Positions 26,895 through 35,914 of a DNA stretch of 41,077 nt are shown piece after piece. The position numbers were made by a program, and so were the translations under genes. Each line of letters starts with the position of its first letter. Position 1 is the stretch's first letter. Source of the DNA: Bacteroidales bacterium (lineage in GTDB: Bacteria > Bacteroidota > Bacteroidia > Bacteroidales > UBA7960); assembly GCA_003559735.1 (NCBI GenBank), contig PWKN01000028.1, positions 1 to 41,077 on the forward strand, read 5' to 3'. Below the pieces are notes generated by a model that saw only the letters and a program-made list of their open reading frames with translations, had not been told where the DNA came from and made no database searches.

Positions 26895-28559
26895 ATGCAT
26901 CTACATTTTAAGTTGGTTTTTTTTAGCCTGATACTATGTACCGTCACAACCAGCCTTCCTTTATATGGCAATATTTTGTCAGATAACGGTTTGCCGGGGA
27001 ATGATTATTCGGATCACCAGCAGACAGGTGAACGGTTAAGATCCCTGGTTGATACATACCCCGAACTTTCTGCGCTGACAACCCTGGCCACTACCCAGGG
27101 AGGAAAACAGATCCGTTTGCTTACGATTGGCGCAGGCAACACAGACATTCGTCCGGCTATTGCAGTTGTTGGTGGGATTTCTGGTAACCACTTGCTGGGC
27201 AGTGAACTGGCTGTGCAATTTGCCGAAAATTTGCTGGCTATGTCGGACCAAAACCGCATAAGGCAATTGCTCGATTCGGTCACGTTTTATGTCTTCCCTG
27301 AGATGTCGCCCGATGCCCGCGGACAATATTTTTCTTCGCTGCGCTACGAACGTTTGTACAACAACAACATCATTGTCAGTCACCGTGATCCGGATTCTGG
27401 TGCTCCGCCTTTTATGGATTTGAACCAGGATGGGATGATCACCATGATGCGCATCAAGGACCCAACAGGATTATGGATAAAACATCCCGATGATGAACGC
27501 ATTATGGTAATGGCCCGGAAAGAAAAAGGGGAACAGGGGAAGTACCGTTTATACCGCGAAGGCGTACGTGCCGGCAAACAGGGCTGTTTTAACGCACCTG
27601 ACAAAAGAGGAGTGGTGTTCGACCGGAATTTTACTTTCAAGTATCCGGCGTTTCAGCCGGGTGCCGGACCCCATGCCGTTTCTGAAGCAGAAACCCGTGC
27701 CATTGCAGACTTCCTGTTTCAGTCAGGGAATGTTTTTGCTGTGATCACCTTCGGTGAAGCAAACAACCTGAGCGAACCTTTGAAATACAATGAAGCAGCT
27801 GCTTCAGCCCGAATACATACCGGGTGGAAAAATGATGACATCAAGATCAATGAAATGGTAAGCAATCTTTACCAGGATCACCTGGAAAACAATTTGCCCG
27901 CGCCGGCTGCGGGACAAGATGGAGACTTTTTTCAATGGGCATATTTCCATTGCGGACGATTCAGCTTTTCAACCCAGGGGTGGACTGTACCGGAAACAGA
28001 CGCTGAACGACCAGACCCTTACAAAAGTGAAGCATTGAGACTATTGCGATGGGCAGAAGCAAACGATATCCCGGAAGTGTTTGTTCCGTGGGAACCTGTG
28101 GACCATCCCGATTTTCCTGATCAGTTGGTGGAGGTGGGAGGCATTAAGCCTTTTGCGTTGAATAATCCGCCATATCATATGGTTGACTCCATCGCCTCCA
28201 TCCATACAAACTTTATTATTGATCTGGCTGCCATGCGACCTGTTGTATGCATTGTCAACATAGAAAAAGAAAAACTTGACCGCGATCTGCACAGGATCAC
28301 AGCGCAGATCATCAACAAAGGGAGCTTCCCAACGGCATCCCGGACCGGTGAAATCCTTCGCTGGAAACAGAAAACAGTAATCCGCACTACTTTGGATGAC
28401 ACACAGCAAATGATCAGTGGAAAACCCGTTGAAGTGGCAGGTGTGATCGACGGCCGTTCTGTCATTACGAGAAGCTGGCTCATACACGGGAGCGGAAATG
28501 TAAACATACGCGCGGGGGCCGAATCAACAGGCTTCAGTGAAACTACGGTCTCCTTATAA
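26895..28559 (+). CDS. M14-fold carboxypeptidase-like protein with lost active site
   Basis: The 554-residue protein has a signal peptide-like N-terminus and an M14 zinc carboxypeptidase fold colinear with the next gene: a YPELSALTTLATTQGGK entry, a VVGGISGNHLLGSELA segment, a short acidic loop (MDLNQDGMITMMRI), and DRNFTFKYP. Position-by-position comparison with the neighbour shows the zinc and catalytic residues replaced: His to Ser96, Glu to His99, the later His ligand to Gly287, and the catalytic Glu to Gln361. The Asn of the substrate Asn-Arg pair is Asp243; the Arg (244) remains. It is therefore unlikely to be a zinc peptidase; a binding or regulatory role or a different chemistry is possible. 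It probably shares a transcript with the gene downstream (53-bp gap). Confidence 0.8.
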   Translation: MHLHFKLVFFSLILCTVTTSLPLYGNILSDNGLPGNDYSDHQQTGERLRSLVDTYPELSALTTLATTQGGKQIRLLTIGAGNTDIRPAIAVVGGISGNHLLGSELAVQFAENLLAMSDQNRIRQLLDSVTFYVFPEMSPDARGQYFSSLRYERLYNNNIIVSHRDPDSGAPPFMDLNQDGMITMMRIKDPTGLWIKHPDDERIMVMARKEKGEQGKYRLYREGVRAGKQGCFNAPDKRGVVFDRNFTFKYPAFQPGAGPHAVSEAETRAIADFLFQSGNVFAVITFGEANNLSEPLKYNEAAASARIHTGWKNDDIKINEMVSNLYQDHLENNLPAPAAGQDGDFFQWAYFHCGRFSFSTQGWTVPETDAERPDPYKSEALRLLRWAEANDIPEVFVPWEPVDHPDFPDQLVEVGGIKPFALNNPPYHMVDSIASIHTNFIIDLAAMRPVVCIVNIEKEKLDRDLHRITAQIINKGSFPTASRTGEILRWKQKTVIRTTLDDTQQMISGKPVEVAGVIDGRSVITRSWLIHGSGNVNIRAGAESTGFSETTVSL

Positions 28560-28612
28560 AAGACTGAAATAAATCCGGTCGCTTTGCTCAAAATTTAAAT
28601 ATATTGAATCCA

Positions 28613-30382
28613 ATGAATATTTATAAAACAATACTTTCTGCAATTTCCCTTCTGTTTTTTTTACTGATAACCCCTGTTGGGGCCCAGGTTTCAGATGGAC
28701 GTCCGGTGGAGAACTTTTTCAAGGCATCGGGATCACCGGTTAATCCCAAGGTGCCTGTAAGCTGGAACCGCTATTATACAAATGAAGGATTGCTCGAAAT
28801 ATACGAACAGCTGGTGGCAGCATATCCAAACCTCGTCACCCTGGAATCGATAGGAAAAAGTTACGACGATCGCGATCTTTGGTTGCTGACTGTCACCAAC
28901 AGGGACAACAAGCCGCATCACCAAAAACCGGGCTTCTGGATTGACGGGAATATTCACGCCAACGAAATCCAGACTGCAGAGGCTTCAGTGTATACTGCCT
29001 GGTACCTTGTTGAAAACTATGGCAATAATGCATTCATCACCGATTTGCTTGATGAGAAGGTTTTTTACATCCTGCCGGTGATGAATCCCGACGGCCGGGA
29101 TCATTACATGAGTCAGCCCAATACTTTCAATACCCCCCGCAGCGGAACGATGCCGCTGGATGATGATGGTGATGGCATTGCCGGAGAGGATGGTTTTGAC
29201 GACCTCAATGGTGATGGTCATATTACGCAGATGCGCCGGCGCAATCCCTACGGACAATGGCGTACCGATCCTGATGACCCGCGCCGGATGGTGCCTGCTC
29301 CTCCCGGCGAATTTGGTGAATGGGAGTTGCTCGGATGGGAAGGAATTGACCGCGACGGTGATGGAATGCTCAACGAAGATCCGGAAACCGGCCGGTACGA
29401 CCATAACCGCGACTGGGGCTGGAACTGGCAACCCGATTACGTTCAGCGGGGTGCTTACCTTTATCCGTTTTCATTGCCCGAAACCAGGGCTGTGCGCGAT
29501 TTTGTGATGGCTCACTCCAACATTGCAGGTTCGATCACCCATCACAATACCGGCGGAATGCTGCTTCGCGGACCGGGTGCACGCGAAGATGCAAGGCTCT
29601 ACCTTCGGGAAGATGTGCAGGTGTATGACGCACTGGGAAAACTGGGTGAAAAGATCATCCCGGGCTATAATTATCTGGTGTTGTATGAGGACCTCTACAC
29701 GGTTTATGGTGGTCAGATTGACTGGTTCCATATGATGAGGGGCATTTTTACCTTTACCTCTGAAATGTTTTCACGCTATTATCTTTATAATGAAGACCCT
29801 TCCGGGGGATGGGGATGGGGCTTTAATGAAGATTTCTATAGCTTTGACAAGTACCTTTTGTTTGAAGATGCCTTTGTACCGTGGGAAGATTATACCCATC
29901 CTCAGTTTGGTGAAATCCAGATAGGAGGCTTTAAAAAGAACTACATCCGCGTAAACCCAGGCTTTCTCCTGGAACAGGAATTGCACCGCCTGATGGCTTT
30001 CACCCTGTTCCATGCCCATCATACACCTCACCTGGAGATCGTCGAACTGAGCTCCAGTGATCTGGGTGGCGGACTGCGGGAAGTAATCGCAGTTATTGCC
30101 AATACCCGCCTGATACCGACACATGCAGGCATTGACCTGAAAAAAGAGATCGAACGCCCTAATCTGATCACCCTTGACGGTGGAGAAGTGCTTGCGGGGA
30201 TGATCGTTGAAAACCGCGATCTGAACGTTGTAAAAGAACAAACACATAATCCAGCCGTTCTTGAGGTAAACAACATTCCGGGAATGGGAACGGTTACAGT
30301 GAAATGGATCGTGAAAGGCGGACGCAGACTGTCTGTTACCGTCGACAGTGCCAAGGGAGGTGTGGTCAGCAAGGAACTCTGA
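28613..30382 (+). CDS. M14 family zinc carboxypeptidase, exported, with calcium-loop insert
   Basis: ATG 28613 (not the TTG at 28604) starts a signal peptide (MNIYKTILSAISLLFFLLI). The 589-residue protein retains the full M14 active site: zinc ligands His115 and Glu118 (IHANE), His311 (SITHHNTGG), the Asn265-Arg266 pair (DHNRDW), and catalytic Glu384 (FTFTSEMF). Between them sits an Asp-rich insert (DDDGDGIAGEDGFDDLNGDG, DRDGDGMLNEDPE), which resembles EF-hand/dockerin-like calcium loops and would be expected outside the cell. The C-terminal ~180 residues form an extra beta-rich domain. It probably cleaves C-terminal residues or peptide side chains; specificity is unknown. Directly after the inactive paralogue, so the two were likely produced by duplication. 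Confidence 0.88.
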   Translation: MNIYKTILSAISLLFFLLITPVGAQVSDGRPVENFFKASGSPVNPKVPVSWNRYYTNEGLLEIYEQLVAAYPNLVTLESIGKSYDDRDLWLLTVTNRDNKPHHQKPGFWIDGNIHANEIQTAEASVYTAWYLVENYGNNAFITDLLDEKVFYILPVMNPDGRDHYMSQPNTFNTPRSGTMPLDDDGDGIAGEDGFDDLNGDGHITQMRRRNPYGQWRTDPDDPRRMVPAPPGEFGEWELLGWEGIDRDGDGMLNEDPETGRYDHNRDWGWNWQPDYVQRGAYLYPFSLPETRAVRDFVMAHSNIAGSITHHNTGGMLLRGPGAREDARLYLREDVQVYDALGKLGEKIIPGYNYLVLYEDLYTVYGGQIDWFHMMRGIFTFTSEMFSRYYLYNEDPSGGWGWGFNEDFYSFDKYLLFEDAFVPWEDYTHPQFGEIQIGGFKKNYIRVNPGFLLEQELHRLMAFTLFHAHHTPHLEIVELSSSDLGGGLREVIAVIANTRLIPTHAGIDLKKEIERPNLITLDGGEVLAGMIVENRDLNVVKEQTHNPAVLEVNNIPGMGTVTVKWIVKGGRRLSVTVDSAKGGVVSKEL

Positions 30383-30409
30383 AAAGCAATGCAAACAAGA
30401 CAAAAATAC

Positions 30410-30417
30410 TAAATTTG
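30410..30417 (+). promoter_or_regulatory. Putative -7 box ahead of the RND exporter
   Basis: TAAATTTG, exact to TAnnTTTG, 28 bp before the GTG at 30446 and just after the M14 stop codon. It supports the GTG as a start and a separate promoter for the exporter-GGR-UbiA group. No -33 element is seen. Confidence 0.45.
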
Positions 30418-30445
30418 CAATCCCTTAAAAAATAATAGCGCACAG

Positions 30446-32683
30446 GTGAATTCCCTTTCCAGTATCATTGTAAGACTAAGGTACCTGATCATTATCATGG
30501 TGGCAGCCATTACCCTTTTGATGGCCTATTTCATGAAAGATCTTGAAGTGAACCCCGATGCAATGAGTTACCTGATCGAAGAAGATTCATCGGTCAGGCT
30601 TTTCAGGCAGATTGCTGATGACTACAAAGGAACGGATCTGATCATTGTGGGACTCGAGGGAGAAGATGTGTTTACCCACGAAATGCTGAATGCAGTTGTC
30701 AGGTTAACCGACAGCATTCTCTCAGTTCAGGGAGTAGAACATGCAACAAGCCTTGCAAACGCTACGGACATACGGGATACCGAACACGGACTGGAAATCG
30801 GACCCCTGTTGGACAGATACAACATTCCTGAGAATAAAAAATGCCTTGATTCATTAAGGTCGGTCATCAGGTCAAACGATTCATTTGCCGGCAATCTGAT
30901 CTCCGACGATGGCAGCTCCACAATCGTGATCGCTAAGGTCATGCCCCATTTGAACAGGGTTGAGGTAACAGAGTCCATTATACAAAAAGCTGAAAGCATC
31001 CCATTTGAAGGGAATATCTTCTATGGTGGCATGCCTGTGACGCTTTTGGAGCTCAACCGCATCATTATACGTGACATCATTAACATTGTCCCCATAACGT
31101 TCATACTGATCTGCTTTGTTTTGTTTGCAGGGTTCAGGAATTTTCGAGGCGTGTTCCTGCCAATGCTTACCGTTGTTGTTGCCACAATATGGATAATGGG
31201 TCTTATTTCATTGCTGGGATATAAGGTTACACTGTTAACCAATGCGATTCCCCTTCTGCTGCTCGCAATAGGCAACGACTATGCCATTCACGTGGTTAAC
31301 GCCGTGGTGGTTGAGCAACAAATAAACCCTTACCGGGCAATGCATCGCGCAATCAGATATATTATGATACCCATTATACTGGCATCCGTTACCACCATGA
31401 TGGGATTTTTCTCGTTTATTGCCGGATCCAGTCTGATCCTGATCAGGGAGTTTGCCATGTTCTCCATTGCCGGAATATTTTTTACCCTTATCCTTACCCT
31501 GTTCTTTTTGCCTGCCGTAATGGCCGTGATGAACAAAAACGGACAAAAACCGGTCAATAAACATAAGCTTGCCTTTGCTGAAGTCATACCGGCGAGAATT
31601 TTACGCATATCTCTTCAAAACCAAAAGGTCCTGCTCTTATCCTGGTTGGTGCTGATCTTAATAAGCATTGCCGGGATCACAAGGGTAACACGCAGTGTCG
31701 ATGTTATCGATTATTTCCAGGAGAGCAGCATTGCAAAGCAGGGAGAATCGATCCTGTCAGAAAAGTTCTATGGCAGCAACCCATTGTACATCAGGTTCAG
31801 CGGAGACATGCAATGTCCGGAATTATTAAACAGGATAAGCGACACACAGGCGTATATGCAAGGTTTTTGTTACATTCCAAACAGCTATTCAGTTGCCGAC
31901 CTTATCAAACAAATCAATTCTGCTCTTGGTGCAGAGGATGGAATACCTGATAAACGGGAAACGATCGTTCAGCTGTATTTTCTGCTTGACGGACAGCCGG
32001 TGATGGAGCAGTTTGTCCGTCCCGATTTTCAGCAGGGAATCATACATGGCTTTGTCAATTCCACAGAGCTGAAGGTGCTTGATGAGATCCATGCCAATTT
32101 CAATGAATATACAGAACAATATTCTGACGAAAACATAAAAATCGAAGTCACCGGCATCCCCATTTTACTTAAAGAACTTGATGATAAAATTGTCAGGAGC
32201 CAGATCCAGAGCCTTGTAATGGCAATTGTATTTGTAATAATTCTGACAAGCCTTTTGATCGGTTCGGTAAGAAAAGGGTTGCTGGCCATTATTCCGGTTG
32301 CAGTAACACTGTTCGCAGTTTTTGGGGTGATGGGGATCACGGGCATTCCGATCGACATTGCAACAATGCTTACCGGAAGTGTTACAATCGGGATTGGGAT
32401 TGATTTTTCAATTCACTTTATCAGCAGATTTGGAGAGGGGCAACGCACGCAACCCGATACCAGGAAAAGCCTGGAAAGGGCCATGCAAACAAGCGGAAAA
32501 TCAATTTTCATCAGCATGTTATCGATCATAGCCGGAATGACCATGTTTGTTTTTACCAGCCTCGTTCCTACCCAAAGGCTGGGTCTTCTTCTGGCATTTA
32601 CGATGCTGGTAGCGGGACTGGCAACTTTATCCTTGCTGCCGGTATTATTATACAGGTTTAACAGAGAAAAAATGGACACATGA
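30446..32683 (+). CDS. RND superfamily (MMPL-type) exporter
   Basis: The 745-residue protein starts at GTG and has the RND layout twice over: one N-terminal membrane helix (LIIIMVAAITLLMAYFM), a large periplasmic loop, then five membrane helices, repeated. The proton-relay motif appears as LLAIGNDYAIHVVNAV and IGIGIDFSIHFISRFGE, the usual G-x-x-x-D in helices 4 and 10. Length and lack of a membrane-fusion partner fit the MMPL/HpnN class, which moves lipids or hydrophobic molecules out of the inner membrane. It is followed after 95 bp by a GGR-type flavoprotein and then UbiA. The substrate could be the lipid these enzymes make; that is inference from position. Confidence 0.85.
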   Translation: MNSLSSIIVRLRYLIIIMVAAITLLMAYFMKDLEVNPDAMSYLIEEDSSVRLFRQIADDYKGTDLIIVGLEGEDVFTHEMLNAVVRLTDSILSVQGVEHATSLANATDIRDTEHGLEIGPLLDRYNIPENKKCLDSLRSVIRSNDSFAGNLISDDGSSTIVIAKVMPHLNRVEVTESIIQKAESIPFEGNIFYGGMPVTLLELNRIIIRDIINIVPITFILICFVLFAGFRNFRGVFLPMLTVVVATIWIMGLISLLGYKVTLLTNAIPLLLLAIGNDYAIHVVNAVVVEQQINPYRAMHRAIRYIMIPIILASVTTMMGFFSFIAGSSLILIREFAMFSIAGIFFTLILTLFFLPAVMAVMNKNGQKPVNKHKLAFAEVIPARILRISLQNQKVLLLSWLVLILISIAGITRVTRSVDVIDYFQESSIAKQGESILSEKFYGSNPLYIRFSGDMQCPELLNRISDTQAYMQGFCYIPNSYSVADLIKQINSALGAEDGIPDKRETIVQLYFLLDGQPVMEQFVRPDFQQGIIHGFVNSTELKVLDEIHANFNEYTEQYSDENIKIEVTGIPILLKELDDKIVRSQIQSLVMAIVFVIILTSLLIGSVRKGLLAIIPVAVTLFAVFGVMGITGIPIDIATMLTGSVTIGIGIDFSIHFISRFGEGQRTQPDTRKSLERAMQTSGKSIFISMLSIIAGMTMFVFTSLVPTQRLGLLLAFTMLVAGLATLSLLPVLLYRFNREKMDT

Positions 32684-32778
32684 ACCTGGTGCGTTCATAT
32701 TACAAACAACAATTTGAATCTGTACCAAATGGCATTTTTTCAACCAAAGCATAGCCACCACAAAATATAAGTGCAGTC

Positions 32779-34179
32779 ATGGATAATGATAATATAGCAT
32801 TTGATGTAATTGTTGCAGGAGCCGGCACTGGCGGGACCATTGCCGCATATTTTGCTGCAAAAAACGGGCTAAATGTATGCCTGATAGACAAAAAGCCCGA
32901 AACACTGGAACCTGCAAAAATATGTGGCGATGCTTTGGGAAATGAAATATTTGATATCCTGGGAATTGCACATCCGGCAGAAGAGGAGCTCTCGTGCCAT
33001 ATTAAAGGCATTAAATTGTATTCACCTGACCGGGAAAAGTGTTATGTGATTGTTGACCCAAAAATAACCGGGTACATGATCGACAGATTAAAATTCAGTC
33101 AGCGGTTATTGAAAGACGCCATAGGTGCAGGTGTAGTCCGCTTCCTGCCCAATACAAAAGTCCTTGACGTGGTTACTGACGGCGGTACTGTAGTTGGAGT
33201 AAAAACAAAGTCTGACCGAGGGGAAGAAATGACCATACACGCAAAAATAGTGATCGATGCCAGTGGGCTCCATTCTCCATTGCGAAAAAAGATAAAAAGT
33301 GAGCTCATTGAGAACGATCTTTCAAATGATGATGCCGCATTGTGCTATCGTGAAATAGTAACATTCCCCACAAAAGCCCAAAAAATAAAGGATCCTGACT
33401 ATTTAACCATTATAATGGATCAAAGCAAAGCACCGGGTGGATACGTCTGGTATTTTCCCAAAAACGAATGCACATTGAACATCGGTATGGGAGGACATAT
33501 GGATTATGGTGCAAGAGTGAAGGAGCTTTATAAAAGTGAAGTGTTCAGTGTATTTGTCAATACCGATGAAGTGGAGGTACTTTCTTCAGCTGGAGGGGTT
33601 GTATCATTAAGACGTCCGCTGTGGTCCTGTGCCGATAACGGGATTATGTTCGTTGGTGATGCAGCCTTTCATGTTGTTCCATTGCACGGAGGGGGGATAG
33701 AAACTTCGATGAGGGCAGGATACCATGCAGCGATGACAGCTGTTAAAGCTGTGGAGAACAAGGATTATTCATTAAATACCCTTTGGGAATATAATGTCAG
33801 GATCATGAAAGGATTCGGATCTGAATGTGCAGGTCTTGATCTGTTTCGCAAAGCAGTACAATCTTTCTCAAATAACGACTTGAACTTCGTGCTGAAAAAG
33901 AACCTGGTTACAGTATCAGAATTATTGGATATGTCAAAGAGAGGGAGTTTTTACCTGTCCTTTGGGAAAATGATGGTCAGGGCCCTCAGGGGAATATCCA
34001 GGTTCCGGTTGTTATTAAAGCTGAATTATTTACGCACCCGTATGGCCAGGGTCGTTACGCTTTACCGTAACTTCCCGGAATCAAATGATATTGAACAATT
34101 TAAAAGCTGGAAATCTAAAGTACAACAAGAGATTGACAGTACAAGCAGACTGTTCTCAGTCAACAGGTATGGCAATTGA
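32779..34179 (+). CDS. Geranylgeranyl reductase family FAD-dependent oxidoreductase
   Basis: The 466-residue protein has the FAD-binding dinucleotide fold VIVAGAGTGGT (Gly14, Gly16, Gly19), the KICGDALG segment with the Cys (49) that is typical of geranylgeranyl reductases, GYVWYFPKNECTLNIGMG at about 221-238 (the family's YxWxFPK signature), and GDAAFHVVPLHGGG at about 294. Geranylgeranyl reductases saturate isoprenoid chains in archaeal ether lipids, menaquinones or chlorophyll. Their closest named functions are digeranylgeranylglycerophospholipid reductase and BchP/ChlP; with no chlorophyll genes here the first or quinone reduction is preferred. The next gene is UbiA, 118 bp downstream. 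No N-terminal signal peptide. Confidence 0.85.
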   Translation: MDNDNIAFDVIVAGAGTGGTIAAYFAAKNGLNVCLIDKKPETLEPAKICGDALGNEIFDILGIAHPAEEELSCHIKGIKLYSPDREKCYVIVDPKITGYMIDRLKFSQRLLKDAIGAGVVRFLPNTKVLDVVTDGGTVVGVKTKSDRGEEMTIHAKIVIDASGLHSPLRKKIKSELIENDLSNDDAALCYREIVTFPTKAQKIKDPDYLTIIMDQSKAPGGYVWYFPKNECTLNIGMGGHMDYGARVKELYKSEVFSVFVNTDEVEVLSSAGGVVSLRRPLWSCADNGIMFVGDAAFHVVPLHGGGIETSMRAGYHAAMTAVKAVENKDYSLNTLWEYNVRIMKGFGSECAGLDLFRKAVQSFSNNDLNFVLKKNLVTVSELLDMSKRGSFYLSFGKMMVRALRGISRFRLLLKLNYLRTRMARVVTLYRNFPESNDIEQFKSWKSKVQQEIDSTSRLFSVNRYGN

Positions 34180-34208
34180 TTGCGCAACCGCAGACCGGAA
34201 TCATTTGG

Positions 34209-34237
34209 TGCGGTAACACCAGAATAACATTACCGCA
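34209..34237. terminator. Hairpin between GGR and UbiA (possible attenuator)
   Basis: Perfect 8-bp inverted repeat TGCGGTAA (34209-34216) and TTACCGCA (34230-34237), 13-nt loop, followed by GGTTTT. Too poor in U to be a strong terminator; it could tune expression of UbiA. Confidence 0.35.
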
Positions 34238-34297
34238 GGTTTTGACTACCGTCAGTGAAATAAAAGCAGCACAAATCAGGATCACCAACAGTAAAAA

Positions 34298-35173
34298 ATG
34301 AATATAAAAGCGAGTATTGAGATCGCGCGACCTGTAAACAGTATAATGGGTTGCCTTACAATTATCATTGGGTATTTGAATACCCGTTTTGAACCACAGG
34401 CTATGGACTTTTCATATTATATGGTGCTGGCCTGTCTCGCATATTTCTTTTTGGGAAGTTCGGGAAACATCATAAATGATATCTATGACTCCCGGATAGA
34501 CAAGGTAAACAGACCTGGACGTCCGATACCCCGGGGAGATATTTCTGCTGGTCAGGCCTGGTGGCTTTATATCCTTTCATTGGGACTGGGAATCACGCTG
34601 GCCATCAATCACGGATTGATCGAAAACATATTGATCATCAATGTTATTCTTGCTGTTTTCTTCGGATTTATCGGGTGGTTCTATGCTGCCTATGCAAAAA
34701 AAAGTGGGTTCCCGGGCAATATTATTGTAAGCCTCTCCTATTCCATCGGGTTGCTTTACGGAGCGATTCTAAACGTTTATCCTGTTCCCTGTTACATGTA
34801 TTTAATTTTCTTTGCATCTTTTTTCCTTTTATTGTCCCGTGAGGTCATAAAAGGGTGTGAAGACATTGAAGGAGATGCACAAGAAGGTGCCAGAACCCTG
34901 GCTGTTATCATTGGGGTGAAAAAAGCGGCCCTGGTATCGGTGTGTTTTAATTGTATTGCATTTGTGTTTTTTGTTTTACTGCTCTTTGCTCCGATTATTA
35001 ATCCCCGCGCATTTTTTATCATGATGATCCTCTGTTCTGCGGTTATAGCCTACGCTTCGGGTTTATCATTGCTGGGCGATCTTGATCGCAAGAAACTGAG
35101 AAAAATAAGTTTGTTGCTGAAAGCGGGCAAGTTTTTAGGTATCCTTGCATTTATTGCTGCCTCTGTAAATTGA
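34298..35173 (+). CDS. UbiA family prenyltransferase (digeranylgeranylglyceryl-phosphate synthase-like)
   Basis: The 291-residue protein has about eight membrane helices and both Asp-rich UbiA motifs: NDIYDSRIDKVNRPGRP (Asn60, Asp61, Asp64, Asp68), which binds the prenyl diphosphate through magnesium, and DIEGDAQEGARTLAV at about 189-203. The NRPGRPIPRG and DxEGD-x-x-x-GARTL forms resemble archaeal (S)-2,3-di-O-geranylgeranylglyceryl phosphate synthases; menaquinone MenA and heme O synthases differ in these segments. The BchG/ChlG group shares NDWYD-type motifs, so this call is not exclusive. It is likely to act with the upstream geranylgeranyl reductase on an isoprenoid lipid. It is convergent with fucU (89-bp gap). 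Confidence 0.75.
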   Translation: MNIKASIEIARPVNSIMGCLTIIIGYLNTRFEPQAMDFSYYMVLACLAYFFLGSSGNIINDIYDSRIDKVNRPGRPIPRGDISAGQAWWLYILSLGLGITLAINHGLIENILIINVILAVFFGFIGWFYAAYAKKSGFPGNIIVSLSYSIGLLYGAILNVYPVPCYMYLIFFASFFLLLSREVIKGCEDIEGDAQEGARTLAVIIGVKKAALVSVCFNCIAFVFFVLLLFAPIINPRAFFIMMILCSAVIAYASGLSLLGDLDRKKLRKISLLLKAGKFLGILAFIAASVN

Positions 35174-35262
35174 GTCTGTCCATAAAGTCAAGTGTCTGAA
35201 CTAAAATGCCCGGGTTCAAGTCAAGGCATGCGCAGAAATCGTACATTAGCGACAGACAATAA

Positions 35263-35694
35263 TTAAACCGGGGTTACCCCTTTTTTTAACAGAATATTTC
35301 CATATTTGGCTGTCTCACCGGTCATTACTACCGCAAAAGCTTTTTTTGAACGTTCATAAAAGGCAAAACGATCAATCCGTTCAACAGGTGGTACCTGGGG
35401 ATTTGTTTTAACGATCCGTTCTCTGTAAGACTTCTCGACATCAGGATCAAGCAGGTCACCCTGCACAGCATCCATCATTACCAGTGGACTGGGAACATAA
35501 GAGTCAAGCTCAAAGAGGGGCAATATGGCCTCAAGCAGGTCAGGAATCCGGAGTCCATCAGCACGGATAACCCTGTCATTGAGCGTTTCACCGGGAAAAT
35601 GCGCATCTGCAAGTACAAGTTCGTCGCCATGTCCCATACGGGCAATTGCCTCAAGCAACTGCGGACTTAAAAGTGGGGATATTCCTTTTAACAT
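35263..35694 (-). CDS. fucU: RbsD/FucU family sugar mutarotase
   Basis: The 143-residue protein has the full RbsD/FucU fold: [35 protein letters not shown] with the catalytic-region His of GHGD and DAHFPG, the central [10 protein letters not shown], and the C-terminal [23 protein letters not shown], which is the family's substrate-binding Tyr-Gly-Asn segment. Family members interconvert sugar anomers (L-fucose for FucU, D-ribose or pyranose/furanose forms for RbsD). Length and DAHFPG-type loop favour FucU. No fucose isomerase, kinase or transporter is nearby, so it stands alone. The gap of about 220 bp upstream to the TonB receptor 3' end is unoccupied. A TATATTTA box at about 35750-35757 (minus) could be its promoter. 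Confidence 0.85.
   Translation of the reverse strand: MLKGISPLLSPQLLEAIARMGHGDELVLADAHFPGETLNDRVIRADGLRIPDLLEAILPLFELDSYVPSPLVMMDAVQGDLLDPDVEKSYRERIVKTNPQVPPVERIDRFAFYERSKKAFAVVMTGETAKYGNILLKKGVTPV
35270..35287 (+). terminator. Weak terminator-like hairpin for the UbiA transcript
   Basis: GGGG-TTA-CCCC followed by seven T on the plus strand, 97 bp after the UbiA stop codon. The stem is only four GC pairs and lies inside the last codons of the convergent fucU gene. Confidence 0.3.
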
Positions 35695-35914
35695 TGCATT
35701 TAAAGATTATGGATAAGTTTGTTCGGCTAAGCTGGAACTTTAAAGGGTAAATATACCATAAAAACAATAACCCAAAACATATTCTAACCTATAATGATTT
35801 ATGGATATCATTGATGTCAGATGCAAGCCATCGAAAGCTGCCGGCATTAGGCCAGAGACATTACACAGCTTCAAAATACCTGTGGTTGCCATTGGGCTCA
35901 TCTAATGGGTCAAT
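35695..35914. other. 220-bp intergenic region upstream of fucU
   Basis: The part next to fucU contains a near-consensus minus-strand box TATATTTA (35750-35757). A 53-codon minus-strand frame runs through the remainder but shows no recognisable family and no clear start. Nothing else is seen. Confidence 0.4.
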
